Assembly (NCBI RefSeq): GCF_000967655.1
Contig: NZ_JXYA01000020.1
Coordinates: forward strand, 53,786 to 117,785
Length of the DNA: 64,000 nucleotides
Direction of reading: 5' to 3'
Source of the DNA: Pseudoalteromonas rubra
GTDB lineage: Bacteria > Pseudomonadota > Gammaproteobacteria > Enterobacterales > Alteromonadaceae
In this document: positions 38,605 through 48,435 of the stretch, piece by piece
How positions within the stretch are numbered: the first letter of the stretch is position 1
How the letters are laid out: each line of letters opens with the position of its first letter
Translations under genes and position numbers: made by a program
Notes under the pieces: model-generated
What the model saw: the letters and a program-made list of their open reading frames with translations, nothing else
What the model was told of the DNA's origin: nothing
Database searches by the model: none

Positions 38605-39822
38605 ATGAGTTTGTACATGCGCATCTATAATTTGATCGAAGAATCTTTGTTCTTCACCCTGACCCGCAAGATTTTTGGTAATCTGGGGTTTTTATTAGTT
38701 TTTCAAATCATTACCTTACTGTGGCTACACAGTGAGCTGGCCGAACAAAATGCTTCAACCGGTGTATTCTGGTTGCTGGCCCTGGTGTCGGTGGGTGCCT
38801 TTATTTTTACCTTCTTTTATATGCGCTACCTGATTGTGCGCCCCGTGCAGGCCATGCGGGACACGCTGGAGCAAATTAACCGTCAGGATGGCGACCTCGA
38901 TGCCAGGTTACCACAGTTCACCTATGACGAATTTCGCGACCTCAGTGAGCAATACAATACCTTTACTCAGCACCTCAGCGAACTGCTAGCAGCCACCTAC
39001 CAAAGCGCAGAAGCGGCGAACCGCAGTAATCAGCAGGTCACTGACTCGATGAAACAAACCGCTTTACTGGGTGGCCAGCAGATCGATCAGGGCGATACCA
39101 TTATCGCCGCCAGCGATCAGGTCACGCACAGTTTGCAAAGCATAGTACACAATACCGATCAGGTTTATCAGGCCAATACGGAAAGTCTGCACTTTGTACG
39201 TGGCTCGTCACAGTCACTGGCGACGCTGGTGAAGGAAGTGCAGCAAATTACCCATCTGCTCGGCAGCTTTTCTTCTACCGTGGCCGGGCTTAAAGAAAAC
39301 AGTGAGAACATCCGCAGTATTTTGAAAATGGTCGAAGAATTTTCCGATCAAACCAACCTGCTGGCGCTCAATGCCGCCATCGAAGCGGCGCGGGCTGGAG
39401 AAGCTGGCCGGGGCTTTGCCGTGGTCGCGGATGAAGTGCGTAACCTCTCAGTTAAGGTGAACGACGCCACCCGCCAGATCAGTGACTTTATTAACCAAAT
39501 GGATGTGCTGGTCGGTGAAACCCATCAGGAGTCTGAGCAACTGATCGATCATTCAAGCTCTGCCGAGAAAGCCATTCGTACTACGTCGCAGGGCTTTGCC
39601 GATATGTCTGAGGACTTTGAACGCAATCAGTCGCAGCTCGAAGAGATTGTCAGCGCCGTGCATCAGCTCGAGTCCACTCAGCAGCACACGCACCAGTCAG
39701 TACAACGCATTGTTGAGCTGGGGCAATCCGCCAAAGCGCAGATTGATGCCGCCCTGACTGACTGTCAGGATGCACAGCAGCGCTCGACCAGGACACAGCA
39801 AGAGCTTAAGCGTTTTGTATAG
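38605..39822 (+). CDS. Chemoreceptor-like (MCP) protein without a sensor domain
   Basis: A 405-residue signalling protein. Two membrane helices (about 25-40 and 52-72) are linked by only about ten residues, so there is no periplasmic ligand domain. A HAMP domain follows ([20 protein letters not shown] to about 125) and then a long MCP coiled coil with the CheA/CheW tip [34 protein letters not shown] in two runs near 245-280. No obvious pentapeptide for CheR at the C-terminus. It could sense membrane potential or energy state, or act as an auxiliary receptor. No che genes adjacent. Confidence 0.9.
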   Translation: MSLYMRIYNLIEESLFFTLTRKIFGNLGFLLVFQIITLLWLHSELAEQNASTGVFWLLALVSVGAFIFTFFYMRYLIVRPVQAMRDTLEQINRQDGDLDARLPQFTYDEFRDLSEQYNTFTQHLSELLAATYQSAEAANRSNQQVTDSMKQTALLGGQQIDQGDTIIAASDQVTHSLQSIVHNTDQVYQANTESLHFVRGSSQSLATLVKEVQQITHLLGSFSSTVAGLKENSENIRSILKMVEEFSDQTNLLALNAAIEAARAGEAGRGFAVVADEVRNLSVKVNDATRQISDFINQMDVLVGETHQESEQLIDHSSSAEKAIRTTSQGFADMSEDFERNQSQLEEIVSAVHQLESTQQHTHQSVQRIVELGQSAKAQIDAALTDCQDAQQRSTRTQQELKRFV

Positions 39823-39837
39823 GGCCTGCTCAGGCCC
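39822..39837. terminator. Short hairpin between MCP gene and epmA
   Basis: GGGCCTGCTCAGGCCC is self-complementary and immediately follows the MCP stop codon. There is no strong T run, so termination may depend on other factors. Confidence 0.45.
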
Positions 39838-39856
39838 CTAATTACTCACACTCGCC

Positions 39857-40855
39857 TTATGCCCTGTCAACATCAAACGCGATAACCTCTTTGAGTTGGG
39901 TCTTGCCAGTCGCCAGCATAACCAGGCGATCGACGCCCAGCGCCACCCCGGCACACGCAGGTAGCCCTTGCGCCAGCGCCGCCAAAAAACGCGGGTCTTT
40001 TGCCACAGGTGCCAGCCCCATTGCAGCACGCAGCGCGTTATCTTCATCAAAACGCGCGCTCTGCTCGACTTCATCCGTTAATTCATTGAAGCCATTGGCC
40101 AGCTCCATGCCACGGTAATAAAGTTCAAACCGCCCAGCCACTCTGGGGTCCTCGGCGTTGAGCTGTGCCAGTGCGGCCTGAGAGGCCGGGAAATAATAAA
40201 CAAAGCACGGTGCCTGCTGACCAATTAAAGGCTCAATCTCCATACAGAACAGCAATTGCAGTAGCGTATCGCGGTGTTGCTCCTGCTCTGCAATGTGGCC
40301 ATGGCCGCGCTGAGATGCCAGCTGTCTTAATTCATCCATAGACGCGCTCAGCGGATCCAGGCCCAAATGGGTGATAAAGGCCTGCTGATAACTCAGTGAC
40401 TCGGCTTCAGGGCAGCCCAGAATAGCCTGCATTAAGTCGTTCACTTCCGCCATCAGCGCAAATTCATCAAACCCGGGCCGATACCACTCCAGCATGGTGA
40501 ACTCGGGGTTATGATGTCGGCCTGACTCTTCATTGCGAAACGCTTTACCAATCTGGTAAATCGCACCACTGCCGGCAGCCAGTAGCCGCTTCATGGCAAA
40601 TTCCGGTGAGGTTTGCAGATACAGAGGCGTACCGCTGGCATGACCCGGCCCGACAAATGTGGTTGAGAAGGTGGCAAGATGAACGTCCGTCACTGAGGCT
40701 TGGGCCAGGCTCGGAGTTTCGACTTCAAGGACTTCGCGTGCGGCAAAAAAAGCACGAATTTTAGCGAGGACAGCGGCACGCTGACGCAAGGTATCGATAC
40801 TGGCACTCGGTGCCCAAACAATATCAGACGCCCCACCAGATGCAGAATGACTCAT
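39857..40855 (-). CDS. epmA: Elongation factor P--(R)-beta-lysine ligase
   Basis: A 332-residue class II lysyl-tRNA-synthetase paralogue without the anticodon domain. It attaches (R)-beta-lysine to Lys34 of EF-P. Class II motifs appear as [15 protein letters not shown] (motif 1), [21 protein letters not shown] (motif 2) and [15 protein letters not shown] (motif 3). GGAG seven bases before ATG 40855 supports this start. It lies downstream of efp in the same direction. Confidence 0.94.
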   Translation of the reverse strand: MSHSASGGASDIVWAPSASIDTLRQRAAVLAKIRAFFAAREVLEVETPSLAQASVTDVHLATFSTTFVGPGHASGTPLYLQTSPEFAMKRLLAAGSGAIYQIGKAFRNEESGRHHNPEFTMLEWYRPGFDEFALMAEVNDLMQAILGCPEAESLSYQQAFITHLGLDPLSASMDELRQLASQRGHGHIAEQEQHRDTLLQLLFCMEIEPLIGQQAPCFVYYFPASQAALAQLNAEDPRVAGRFELYYRGMELANGFNELTDEVEQSARFDEDNALRAAMGLAPVAKDPRFLAALAQGLPACAGVALGVDRLVMLATGKTQLKEVIAFDVDRA

Positions 40856-40868
40856 AATTACTCCAGAC

Positions 40869-40896
40869 AAAAAAATCCCGGTCAGGACCGGGATTT
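40869..40896 (-). terminator. Terminator between efp and epmA
   Basis: AAATCCCGGTC (40873-40883) pairs with GACCGGGATTT (40886-40896) and on the minus strand is followed by a T run. It would end the efp transcript immediately before the epmA start, uncoupling the two genes. Confidence 0.85.
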
Positions 40897-40960
40897 ACAG
40901 GTGACTTGTCGATGCAGACTCACTTAATAACAAAGCGAGATAGCAACACAGCGCACTGGC

Positions 40961-41527
40961 TTACTTAACACGACTCACGTATTCGCCGCTGCGCGTATCT
41001 ACTTTGATCACTTCACCGATTTGTACGAACAAAGGAACACGTACCACAGCGCCTGTGCTCAGCGTCGCAGGTTTACCACCGGTGCCTGCTGTATCGCCTT
41101 TCAGACCTGGATCTGTTTCAGTGATCTCCAGCTCAACGAAGTTAGGCGGCGTCACAGCAATTGGACTGCCGTTCCACAATGTGATGGTACACACATCGTT
41201 TTCAACCAACCACTTCACGCTATCGCCCAGCGCTTTTTCATCTGCCGCGATTTGCTCGAAGGTTTCGTTGTTCATAAAGTGCCAGAACTCACCATCTGTG
41301 TACAGGTAAGCCAGGTCGGTGTCCATGACGTCTGCACCTTCAACCGATTCACCAGACTTAAAAGTTTTCTCTAAAACTTTACCTGAGATCAGCTTACGGA
41401 TCTTAACGCGGTTAAACGCCTGGCCCTTACCGGGCTTGACCACTTCATTTTCCAGGATGGAGCAAGGCTCTCCATCGATCATAATTTTTAGGCCGCCCTT
41501 GAATTCGTTGGTGCTATAATTCGCCAT
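40961..41527 (-). CDS. efp: Translation elongation factor P
   Basis: A 188-residue three-domain factor that relieves ribosome stalling at polyproline. The modifiable lysine lies in [13 protein letters not shown] (Lys34 of E. coli), after [20 protein letters not shown]. Domain III ends with [20 protein letters not shown]. Both modification enzymes (EpmA, EpmB) are adjacent, so the EpmA-type lysylation pathway operates. It is divergent from epmB with just 41 bp between the start codons. Confidence 0.97.
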   Translation of the reverse strand: MANYSTNEFKGGLKIMIDGEPCSILENEVVKPGKGQAFNRVKIRKLISGKVLEKTFKSGESVEGADVMDTDLAYLYTDGEFWHFMNNETFEQIAADEKALGDSVKWLVENDVCTITLWNGSPIAVTPPNFVELEITETDPGLKGDTAGTGGKPATLSTGAVVRVPLFVQIGEVIKVDTRSGEYVSRVK

Positions 41528-41568
41528 CGTATCCTCTAATCTTTGTATTTCGAGTAATAAACCCGCTA

Positions 41569-42588
41569 ATGATACAAATAAATGAAGTAAATTTGCATAC
41601 TAACTGGCAAAAAGAATTGGCGAATGTGGTCACCAGTGCAGACGAGCTGCTAAAACTGGTGGGCCTGGAGGGCCACTTCAGTGAACAAGACCTGGCCGCT
41701 AAGCGATTGTTTCCGCTCAGAGTTCCACGTCCCTTTATCGCAAAAATGCGTTATGGGGATGCCAAAGATCCCTTGCTGCTTCAGGTGCTGCCTCAGCATC
41801 AGGAATTCATAGCCAAAGCCGGTTTTCACAAAGATCCCCTCGACGAACAACAGGCAGCGCTGCCCGGATTGCTGCACAAGTACCGCTCCCGCGTGCTGCT
41901 GATGCTAAAAACTGGCTGCGCCGTGAATTGCCGCTATTGCTTTCGTCGTCACTTTCCTTATCAGGATAACCAGCTCAATAAACGTTCTTTGCAGGCCGTA
42001 TTCGACTATCTGAGCAGCCACCCTGAGATCAATGAAGTGATTTTAAGCGGCGGCGATCCTCTGATGGCCAAAGATGACATGCTGGCCTGGCTGCTTGAAC
42101 ACCTCGATGAAATACCTCACCTGACACGCCTGAGAATTCACACCCGCTTACCTGTGGTGATCCCGGCACGAGTAACCGACGGCTTATGCGAGACGCTCAG
42201 TAGAAGCCGGCTAAAACCGGTTCTGGTAAATCACATTAATCATGCCAACGAAATCGATATACACTTTACAGCGGCAATGCAAAAGCTAAAACGTGCCGGC
42301 GTGATGCTGTTAAATCAGGCGGTATTGCTCAAAGGGATTAACGATAGCCTGGCTGCTCAACAGGCGCTAAGCGAAGCCTTATTTGACGCAGATGTACTGC
42401 CTTACTACCTGCATGTGCTGGATAAGGTAGAAGGTGCCAGTCATTTTGAGGTGTCAGAACAAGAGGCCATTACATTGATGCATGGACTACTGGACGCCTT
42501 GCCCGGCTTTTTGGTGCCTAAGCTGGTAAGAGAAATCGGCGGCCAACCTAGTAAGACGCCGATTGATTTGGGACTGAGCCCGGCCTGA
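41569..42588 (+). CDS. epmB: EF-P beta-lysylation protein (lysine 2,3-aminomutase type)
   Basis: A 339-residue radical SAM enzyme that converts (S)-alpha-lysine to (R)-beta-lysine for EF-P. The cluster is [18 protein letters not shown] (CxxxCxxC, about 112-127), followed by [13 protein letters not shown] (SAM binding) and the PLP-site region near [15 protein letters not shown]. It starts 41 bp from efp on the opposite strand, so one compact region must hold both promoters. Confidence 0.94.
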   Translation: MIQINEVNLHTNWQKELANVVTSADELLKLVGLEGHFSEQDLAAKRLFPLRVPRPFIAKMRYGDAKDPLLLQVLPQHQEFIAKAGFHKDPLDEQQAALPGLLHKYRSRVLLMLKTGCAVNCRYCFRRHFPYQDNQLNKRSLQAVFDYLSSHPEINEVILSGGDPLMAKDDMLAWLLEHLDEIPHLTRLRIHTRLPVVIPARVTDGLCETLSRSRLKPVLVNHINHANEIDIHFTAAMQKLKRAGVMLLNQAVLLKGINDSLAAQQALSEALFDADVLPYYLHVLDKVEGASHFEVSEQEAITLMHGLLDALPGFLVPKLVREIGGQPSKTPIDLGLSPA

Positions 42589-42642
42589 TACCACACACAA
42601 GCCAGGGCTTGCGAATTCAGGTTAGGCACAGCATATCAATGC

Positions 42643-42840
42643 CTACACGTAGACGTTGATATTATTGCCCATAGTGGCCGTGGTTGACTTTGCTGGAGCT
42701 GAATTTCCAGCAGACTCAATTAAGGCCAGGGCGGCTTGTCCATCTGCTTTTTGCTGTTTTTTGGCTAGCTGCGCGCTCATTACTTCGCCGCTTTGCCCTG
42801 TCCCAGACATAGCAGGTAGGTTACTTCCGGATATATTCAT
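42643..42840 (-). CDS. Small putative motility protein (YjfB-like)
   Basis: A 65-residue protein, MNISGSNLPAMSGTGQSGEV followed by a helical AQLAKKQQKADGQAALALIE and a low-complexity end with NNINVYV. It has no signal peptide or membrane helix. The helix resembles the small YjfB-type 'putative motility proteins'. A nearly perfect sigma-28 promoter lies just upstream, supporting a flagellar role. Its short N-terminal MxIxG start recalls the families A and B near the right end. Confidence 0.6.
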   Translation of the reverse strand: MNISGSNLPAMSGTGQSGEVMSAQLAKKQQKADGQAALALIESAGNSAPAKSTTATMGNNINVYV

Positions 42841-42877
42841 AAGCTTATACCTGACAAGATTGATGGATCCAAGTACA

Positions 42878-42904
42878 ATATCGGCCAGTTCATGTAAGTC
42901 TTTA
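42878..42904 (-). promoter_or_regulatory. Sigma-28 (FliA) promoter of the 65-aa motility-like gene
   Basis: On the minus strand TAAAG (42904-42900), a 14-bp spacer and GCCGATAT (42885-42878) match the E. coli FliA consensus TAAAGTTT-N11-GCCGATAA with identical spacing and one mismatch in the -10. The start of transcription would be about 30 bases before the ATG. Confidence 0.75.
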
Positions 42905-42912
42905 GGAAAAAT

Positions 42913-43206
42913 ATGCAGACCGTTATCGAAAAGCTGAATGAAAATCTAAAACTTGTTTACCGTCAAGCACTTGATGCCGATAAAAAATTAGACGAACTAC
43001 AGCAACAAGGTCACGGAAAATTCCAGGCATTATTTGCCGAAGACGCCGGTTTTGATTTTGCTGCCAAGCGCTTCAAGCCTTATGTGCTGGATATTGCCGC
43101 TGATGTCGAAGCACTCAGCCAGTCAGAGCAACTAGACGAGGCGCTACTTACAAAAACGGTTTTTAAGCTGCAGCAGCTCATCCAGTTACTCGCCACATTT
43201 AAGTAG
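42913..43206 (+). CDS. priC: Primosomal replication protein PriC-like
   Basis: A 97-residue mostly helical protein (MQTVIEKLNENLKLVYRQALD... AKRFKPYVLDIAADVEAL... LQQLIQLLATF) with the form of gammaproteobacterial primosomal replication protein N''. PriC helps reload the replicative helicase at stalled forks. It is a bit shorter than the E. coli protein (175), so only the core is present. AGGAAAAAT precedes ATG 42913. It is divergent from the 65-aa gene, whose sigma-28 promoter overlaps this leader. Confidence 0.7.
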   Translation: MQTVIEKLNENLKLVYRQALDADKKLDELQQQGHGKFQALFAEDAGFDFAAKRFKPYVLDIAADVEALSQSEQLDEALLTKTVFKLQQLIQLLATFK

Positions 43207-43224
43207 GGCGCACCAAAACCACTG

Positions 43225-43244
43225 GCCGGGTGAGTCAACCCGGC
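43225..43244. terminator. Hairpin between priC and the DUF3016 gene
   Basis: GCCGGGT and ACCCGGC form a perfect 7-bp stem with a six-base loop between convergent genes; there is no T run. Confidence 0.45.
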
Positions 43245-43254
43245 GATGGCGCAG

Positions 43255-43740
43255 TTACCCTTTCACTTTGTCTGCGATCTCTTCTTTGTACCAAGTGCTT
43301 AACAGCCGTTTATCATAGTAAAACTCACTGTCTCGCCCGGTTCTTACCCGGTCCATAAACGACAGATCTTTAAGCACCTTCTCCTGCGCCTGCGCCACAA
43401 CCGCACCATTGTTGTCGGTGAGCGTGTAGCTGATTTTCAGACGCGGAAAGAAAATCGGTTTAACAACCCGGATGTCGTGCATGTTAAAGCGCACATCACC
43501 CGCCAGATCTATGTCGTCAAAGGTAATATTAAGCTGATAACCCTCAGGGGCCTCTGTCATCAACTTGCTCAGGTGCTTTTCAAGCTGCGCAGCCACCCGT
43601 TTGTGGTAACCCGCTTTGCTTTCATTGGCCGGCACCACATCGCGATAATCGTTAAAGTCGCGCCAGGTGATATTGGCTTCCCCGGCCTGCGCAGCCAATG
43701 GACTCAGGCAAAGCAACGCTATTGCATGTAAAAGTTTCAT
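43255..43740 (-). CDS. DUF3016 domain secreted protein
   Basis: A 161-residue protein with a signal peptide (IALLCLSPLAAQA, cleavage near 19). The DUF3016 core is ANITWRDFNDYRDVVPANESKAG, GYQLNITFDDIDLAGDVR and SFMDRVRTGRDSEFYYDKRLL. It is periplasmic, of unknown function, and found widely in marine gammaproteobacteria. The MITE-like repeat lies 43 bp upstream of its start. Confidence 0.87.
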   Translation of the reverse strand: MKLLHAIALLCLSPLAAQAGEANITWRDFNDYRDVVPANESKAGYHKRVAAQLEKHLSKLMTEAPEGYQLNITFDDIDLAGDVRFNMHDIRVVKPIFFPRLKISYTLTDNNGAVVAQAQEKVLKDLSFMDRVRTGRDSEFYYDKRLLSTWYKEEIADKVKG

Positions 43741-43783
43741 GATGTTCTCCTCACGATTGCCAACCCATCTGTGGTCGATATTA

Positions 43784-43943
43784 TACCAATTTCACTTAAT
43801 ACCTGTTCAATTTGACGGAGCAAATATGACGCTAACTGTGTTAAAAATTTCTCATTTAGAACAACTAAATAGCAAAATTTTTGCCTTGTTATCGAACATA
43901 TTTTCTCGCCTCAAAATAGAACACTTAATTAAGCAAATTGGTA
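43784..43943 (-). repeat. MITE-like dispersed repeat, copy 2 (inverted)
   Basis: A 160-bp element, the reverse complement of 3563-3721 with a handful of substitutions and a one-base indel near its middle. Same TACCAATTT/AAATTGGTA ends. It is located upstream of the DUF3016 gene and downstream of the RND operon. Confidence 0.85.
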
Positions 43944-44017
43944 TTAGCTATTCAACCCTTAAATACTGTGCATTTTTTGCTGAACACGCAATGAAAGGTA
44001 ACATTTAACGACAATTT

Positions 44018-44051
44018 GATACCAATCCACTGACTTTGGCGGATTGGTATC
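44018..44051. repeat. Short palindrome with MITE-like ends
   Basis: GATACCAATCC (44018-44028) and GGATTGGTATC (44041-44051) are perfect inverted repeats around 12 bp. The ends match the TACCAAT/ATTGGTA tips of the nearby MITE copies, so it may be an internally deleted element. It sits ten bases past the RND permease stop and could also act as a terminator. Confidence 0.6.
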
Positions 44052-44060
44052 TGCCATGTG

Positions 44061-47000
44061 TTACAACTTCACAGAAATGCGATACAGCAGCGCATATAAG
44101 ACGGGCACAACGCCTAATGTCAGTATAGTTGAAAACAACAGGCCACCCATAATCGCCAACGCCATGGGTTCCCACATTTCACCCCCACCCAGATAGAGCG
44201 GCACCAGTCCCAGCACTGTGGTTGCGGTCGTAAGCAATATAGGCCGCATGCGCTGCTGAGCGGCCTGAATAATGGCCAGTACTGCATCGTCGCCCTGATC
44301 CAGTTCATACTTAATCCGCTCCAGTAACACAATGGCGTTGTTAATCACGATACCCGCCAGTGAGATGATCCCCAGTAAGGTCATAAAGCCAAAAAATGAC
44401 TGTCCGACCAGCAACCCGGCAACCACCCCGATAAAGCCCAGTGGCACAGTGGTCAGGACAATGGCCGATTTACGGAGTGAATTAAACTGACCAACCAGCA
44501 GGATCACAATAATGAAGATGGCAATGGGCATTTTCTCGGCGATAGACTGATTGGCTTTGCCAGAAGACTCGGCCTCGCCGCCCAGCTCATAACTGTAGCC
44601 AAAGGGCCAATTTTTTTGTTGCTCTTCAAGCCAGGGCTTGAGCTTAGAAAAGCCTTCATCGGCAGTGATACCATCCAGCTGAGCGCCCACAGTCACGGAT
44701 TTGAGGCGGTCTCGTCTGAGGATCTGCGCGTTTTCCCACACCACTTCAATATCCGCCACTTGCTTCAGTGGCACCGACTTACCCGAGGCCTGTGAATACA
44801 CTACCATGGCTTCTAACTTACCGATATCCTGCCTGTCGGCGGCCACCGAGCGCAGGGTAACCGGAATAAGCTCATCACCCTCGCGGTACTGAGTTAATTC
44901 CAGCCCGCTCAACCCGGTTTGCAAAGAACTGGCGATGTCTTTGCTGGATACACCGGCGCGGCGCGCGCGGGTCTGGTTAATTTTGATCTGCAGCTTCTTA
45001 ATTGGTAAGCCCCAGTCATCACTCACCGCCTTCAATCCCGGCGTGCTACGCATTTGAGCCTTGAGTTGATTGACCAGCCCAGTCAGCACATCAATATCGC
45101 TGCCAGTTAAACGAACCTCAACGGGGTTATCTATCGGTGAGCCATTTTCGATTTTTCGTTGCTTAATCAGTAAGTCGGGATGGCGCTGTAGCGCATAGGT
45201 CTCAATTTTTGCCATCAGTTCATCGATATGACGATAGGAGGTGGTCGACACTATCATCAAAGCATAGTTTGAACTGGTCGGCTCCGGGGTATGGGTCAGC
45301 AGGAACCTGGGTCCTCCGTTGCCCACATAAGTGACCCAATTGGTGACGCCTTTGTCACGCGACTCGTTGACCGTTAAATCACGCTGTAAAAAGGCTTCCA
45401 TATCCTTAACCATGGCCTCGGTGGCACTGAGGCGCGTGCCAACCGGCAGCTCCAGCTCAACCTTAAAGTAATCCCGGTCCGAGGGCGGGAAAAACAACTT
45501 AGGCACCAGCTGCAAGCCCTGTATAGCCAGGAAAAACATCAGCACGCACCCGGCGAGCGTCATCCAGCGGTGCTTGATAAGCCCCATCAGAATGTTTTTA
45601 TAAACCAGATACACGCCTGCATCGTAATTAGCAGATTCAGATTTTACCCGGGTGAATAGCACACACAGCATAGGGATCATGGTCATTGCCAATAACCAGG
45701 AACACAACAAGGTGATGGTCACAACCTTAAACAAAGAGGCGGTATATTCCCCGGTGGCGGATTCTGCCAGGAAGATAGGCAAAAACGCCGCACCTGTGGT
45801 CAGCGAAGACACCAGTAACGGCACTTTCAGCTCATCCGCAGACTCTACCGCGGCATCGACCGCCGACTTGCCGCGCTCCATCTGCACCATGATGCTTTCC
45901 GACATCACAATGCCGTTATCCACCAGCATGCCCAGTGCGATGATCAGTGCCGCCAGAGAGATCTGATCTATGCTGATGTCAAAAAACGACATCGCCAGTA
46001 TGCCAAACACCATACTCATGGGGATCAGGCTGGCCACAATCAAACCGGTTCGCAGCCCTAAGCTGAATAGCATCACCAGGGTCACCACCAGCACCGCCTG
46101 AACCAGGTTAGAGACAAAATCATCTACCTTTTGCTCAACCTCTCGGGGCAAAAAGGACAGTAGCTCAAAGTCCACACCAATCGGATACACAGACTCCAGA
46201 TAATGTATGGCATCGAGCACCTGTTCACCCAGTAACAGGTTATTGCCCCCCTGGCGCATAGAAATGGCGATCGTCATACCGCGCTCATCCGCAACCCGCA
46301 CCTTTACTTTGGCCGGATCAACATAATCACGGTACACCCTGGCAATGTCACTGAGCAGGATCACCTGCTCCGACCCAGCAATATTAATGATGGTGCCGGC
46401 AATGTCTTCCACCGATTCAAAATTACCACTTGGCTCCAGCGCCAGTGTTTCATCTTCAATAAAAATGGAGCCGCCCGGGTTAACAATATTGCGCGCGGCC
46501 AGCTGATCTTTGAGTTGCCCCGGTGAAATGCCCAGAGATGCCAGCTTGGCATTTTCAAACTCAATAAAAACACGCTGCTCCTGGGCACCAAAGATCTCCA
46601 CTTTGGCCGCTTCAGGCAACCTGAGTAACTCATCTCTGACCTGCTCGGCCACTTCTTCCATTTCGCGGTAGGTATAGCCCTCGGCAGTCAGCCCGATGAC
46701 AACGCCAAACACATCGCCAAACTCGTCATTCACTATGGGCTTTTGCGCATCGCTCGGCAGGTCGCTTTCCACGGTTTCAATCTTACGGCGCAGATTGTCC
46801 CAGATGGGCCGCATTTCTTTGTAGCTTTCTTTAATATTGACACTGACGATTGAGACCCCGGTTTTCGAGGTGCTTTTCACAAAATCCAGTTCCGGAATTT
46901 GTTGTACGACCTTTTCAATTTTGTCCGTGACCAGCTCTTCGACCCGTTGCGGGCTTGCACCGGGAAAGTAAGTCACAACCTGTGCCGTTCTGATGATAAA

Positions 47001-47117
47001 ACCCGGGTCGTAATCCTTGGGCATCTTGTTAAACGCCACGATGCCGAAAAACAGTAAGGCAAAGATCAAAACCCAGGTGGTGCGATTATTCTCTAATGCA
47101 ATTCGGGTGATGTTCAC
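44061..47117 (-). CDS. RND efflux transporter permease (HAE1/AcrB-like)
   Basis: A 1018-residue inner-membrane pump with the usual twelve helices and two periplasmic domains. The intramembrane proton relay is seen in the SLAALIIALGMLVDNGIVMSESI region (GxxxDN, about 390), and the second half repeats with GIISLAGIVINNAIVLLERIK. It starts at GTG 47117, preceded by GGAGG six bases upstream, and this GTG overlaps the adaptor's TGA. It would export drugs or metabolites by proton antiport, together with the adaptor and a TolC encoded elsewhere. Confidence 0.93.
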   Translation of the reverse strand: MNITRIALENNRTTWVLIFALLFFGIVAFNKMPKDYDPGFIIRTAQVVTYFPGASPQRVEELVTDKIEKVVQQIPELDFVKSTSKTGVSIVSVNIKESYKEMRPIWDNLRRKIETVESDLPSDAQKPIVNDEFGDVFGVVIGLTAEGYTYREMEEVAEQVRDELLRLPEAAKVEIFGAQEQRVFIEFENAKLASLGISPGQLKDQLAARNIVNPGGSIFIEDETLALEPSGNFESVEDIAGTIINIAGSEQVILLSDIARVYRDYVDPAKVKVRVADERGMTIAISMRQGGNNLLLGEQVLDAIHYLESVYPIGVDFELLSFLPREVEQKVDDFVSNLVQAVLVVTLVMLFSLGLRTGLIVASLIPMSMVFGILAMSFFDISIDQISLAALIIALGMLVDNGIVMSESIMVQMERGKSAVDAAVESADELKVPLLVSSLTTGAAFLPIFLAESATGEYTASLFKVVTITLLCSWLLAMTMIPMLCVLFTRVKSESANYDAGVYLVYKNILMGLIKHRWMTLAGCVLMFFLAIQGLQLVPKLFFPPSDRDYFKVELELPVGTRLSATEAMVKDMEAFLQRDLTVNESRDKGVTNWVTYVGNGGPRFLLTHTPEPTSSNYALMIVSTTSYRHIDELMAKIETYALQRHPDLLIKQRKIENGSPIDNPVEVRLTGSDIDVLTGLVNQLKAQMRSTPGLKAVSDDWGLPIKKLQIKINQTRARRAGVSSKDIASSLQTGLSGLELTQYREGDELIPVTLRSVAADRQDIGKLEAMVVYSQASGKSVPLKQVADIEVVWENAQILRRDRLKSVTVGAQLDGITADEGFSKLKPWLEEQQKNWPFGYSYELGGEAESSGKANQSIAEKMPIAIFIIVILLVGQFNSLRKSAIVLTTVPLGFIGVVAGLLVGQSFFGFMTLLGIISLAGIVINNAIVLLERIKYELDQGDDAVLAIIQAAQQRMRPILLTTATTVLGLVPLYLGGGEMWEPMALAIMGGLLFSTILTLGVVPVLYALLYRISVKL

Positions 47118-48178
47118 TCACGACCTCCCTGGAATTTCACAACCTGCTCTTCAGTCACTTTGCTCATGCCTGCCGTGACCACGTGCGTGCCAGCCGTCAC
47201 CCCGGAGATCACCGGAAACCCGAGCGAAGATACTTCTCCTATTTGTACCGGCGTTTTCGCTATTTTACCTTTTCCGTCACCGATTGATGTCACCGTCCAG
47301 ACGTAGTGGCCTTGATCATCTTTTAGCACTGCAGACAAAGGCAGATAAAGACGAGACTGGGCCTCACTGGGCGCACTGGCCATCACTTTGGCGGTCATGC
47401 CCGGTAAAATGTTGTAACCCGGAGGAGGCAACATACCCAGCGTCACCTCATAGGTTTTGGTTACCTCGTCGGCCTGGGTACTCACCTCGACAAATTCAAG
47501 TTCAAAGCGCTTGCCTTCAATTGCGGCAAACTCCGCAAACACCTGTTTTGGCGTGTCTTTACTAACGTGGATCATCAAACTTTCCGGCACATTCACTTTC
47601 AGGTTAATGTGCTCTATGTCTTGCAAGGTTGCCACCACTTGTTTGGCCTGCACCTCTTCGAATTGTTCGACATGTGTGCGTGCCACAATCCCCGAAAAAG
47701 AAGCCCTCAGCTGTGTATAATCGAGGTTGTTTCTGGCATTGGCTAACTTGGTTTTGGCACTAGCAAACTGCGACTTCAGTAAGTCATAATCCGACTGACT
47801 GATGGTGCCGGTGACGATTAGCTGCTTGCCCCGCTCAAAGTCGGCTTCGGCTTTTTCAAACGCCGCTTGTGCTTCTTCCAGTGCCAGCTTGTAATCGGTG
47901 TCATCGATTTTTGCAATCACATCCCCTTTGCTAACTTCCTGACCTTGTCTCACATTCAGATGGGTCAGTTCACCAGACACTTTAAACGACAGATCCGCGG
48001 TGCTGGCTGCATCGACCACAGCCGGAAACTCCTGCAGCGGTCCAAAATTATTCACGCTGAGTTCAATGGTTCTGACCGGTCGTAATTGGGGTGCTTTCTC
48101 GGCTGACGTCTGTGGCTCAGAGCACGCAGACAAAACCGTCGCCATGACGACTAAAAGGAAGGAATGCTTTATTATCAT
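47114..48178 (-). CDS. RND efflux periplasmic adaptor lipoprotein
   Basis: A 354-residue membrane-fusion protein. The signal ends in LSAC (Cys19), so it is a lipoprotein. The barrel-sandwich/lipoyl domain (VSGELTHLNVRQGQEVSKGDVIAKID, about 68-93) is split by a helical hairpin (about 95-155), then the beta-barrel and membrane-proximal domains. It bridges the permease to an outer-membrane channel. The stop overlaps the permease start by four bases. No regulator gene lies adjacent. Confidence 0.92.
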   Translation of the reverse strand: MIIKHSFLLVVMATVLSACSEPQTSAEKAPQLRPVRTIELSVNNFGPLQEFPAVVDAASTADLSFKVSGELTHLNVRQGQEVSKGDVIAKIDDTDYKLALEEAQAAFEKAEADFERGKQLIVTGTISQSDYDLLKSQFASAKTKLANARNNLDYTQLRASFSGIVARTHVEQFEEVQAKQVVATLQDIEHINLKVNVPESLMIHVSKDTPKQVFAEFAAIEGKRFELEFVEVSTQADEVTKTYEVTLGMLPPPGYNILPGMTAKVMASAPSEAQSRLYLPLSAVLKDDQGHYVWTVTSIGDGKGKIAKTPVQIGEVSSLGFPVISGVTAGTHVVTAGMSKVTEEQVVKFQGGRE

Positions 48179-48386
48179 AAGTGATCACCGCTGTATGGTT
48201 TTTGATTTACTGGTTATTGTGTCTGCACTGAATACATCAATTGTGCGCAAGGGACTGATCTAACATCTAAAATGACGTATTCACATAAGCAATTTTAAGC
48301 TCCTTTAAAAATAGCAGCCTTTTGCGGTTATGTGGCAACAAATGCCAGGAATAGTTCCGCCGATCAAATCTTTATAGTTAGTCACA

Positions 48387-48420
48387 GCATAAAAGCAGTG
48401 GTACCGCCTTAACCACTGCT
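48387..48420 (-). terminator. Terminator of the amine oxidase gene
   Basis: AGCAGTGGT (48394-48402) pairs with ACCACTGCT (48412-48420), followed on the minus strand by TTTTATG. A second hairpin of GAGCGCATTC/GAATGCGCTC (48436-48464) lies between it and the stop codon. Confidence 0.8.
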
Positions 48421-48435
48421 GCAAGTTCAAACTTA

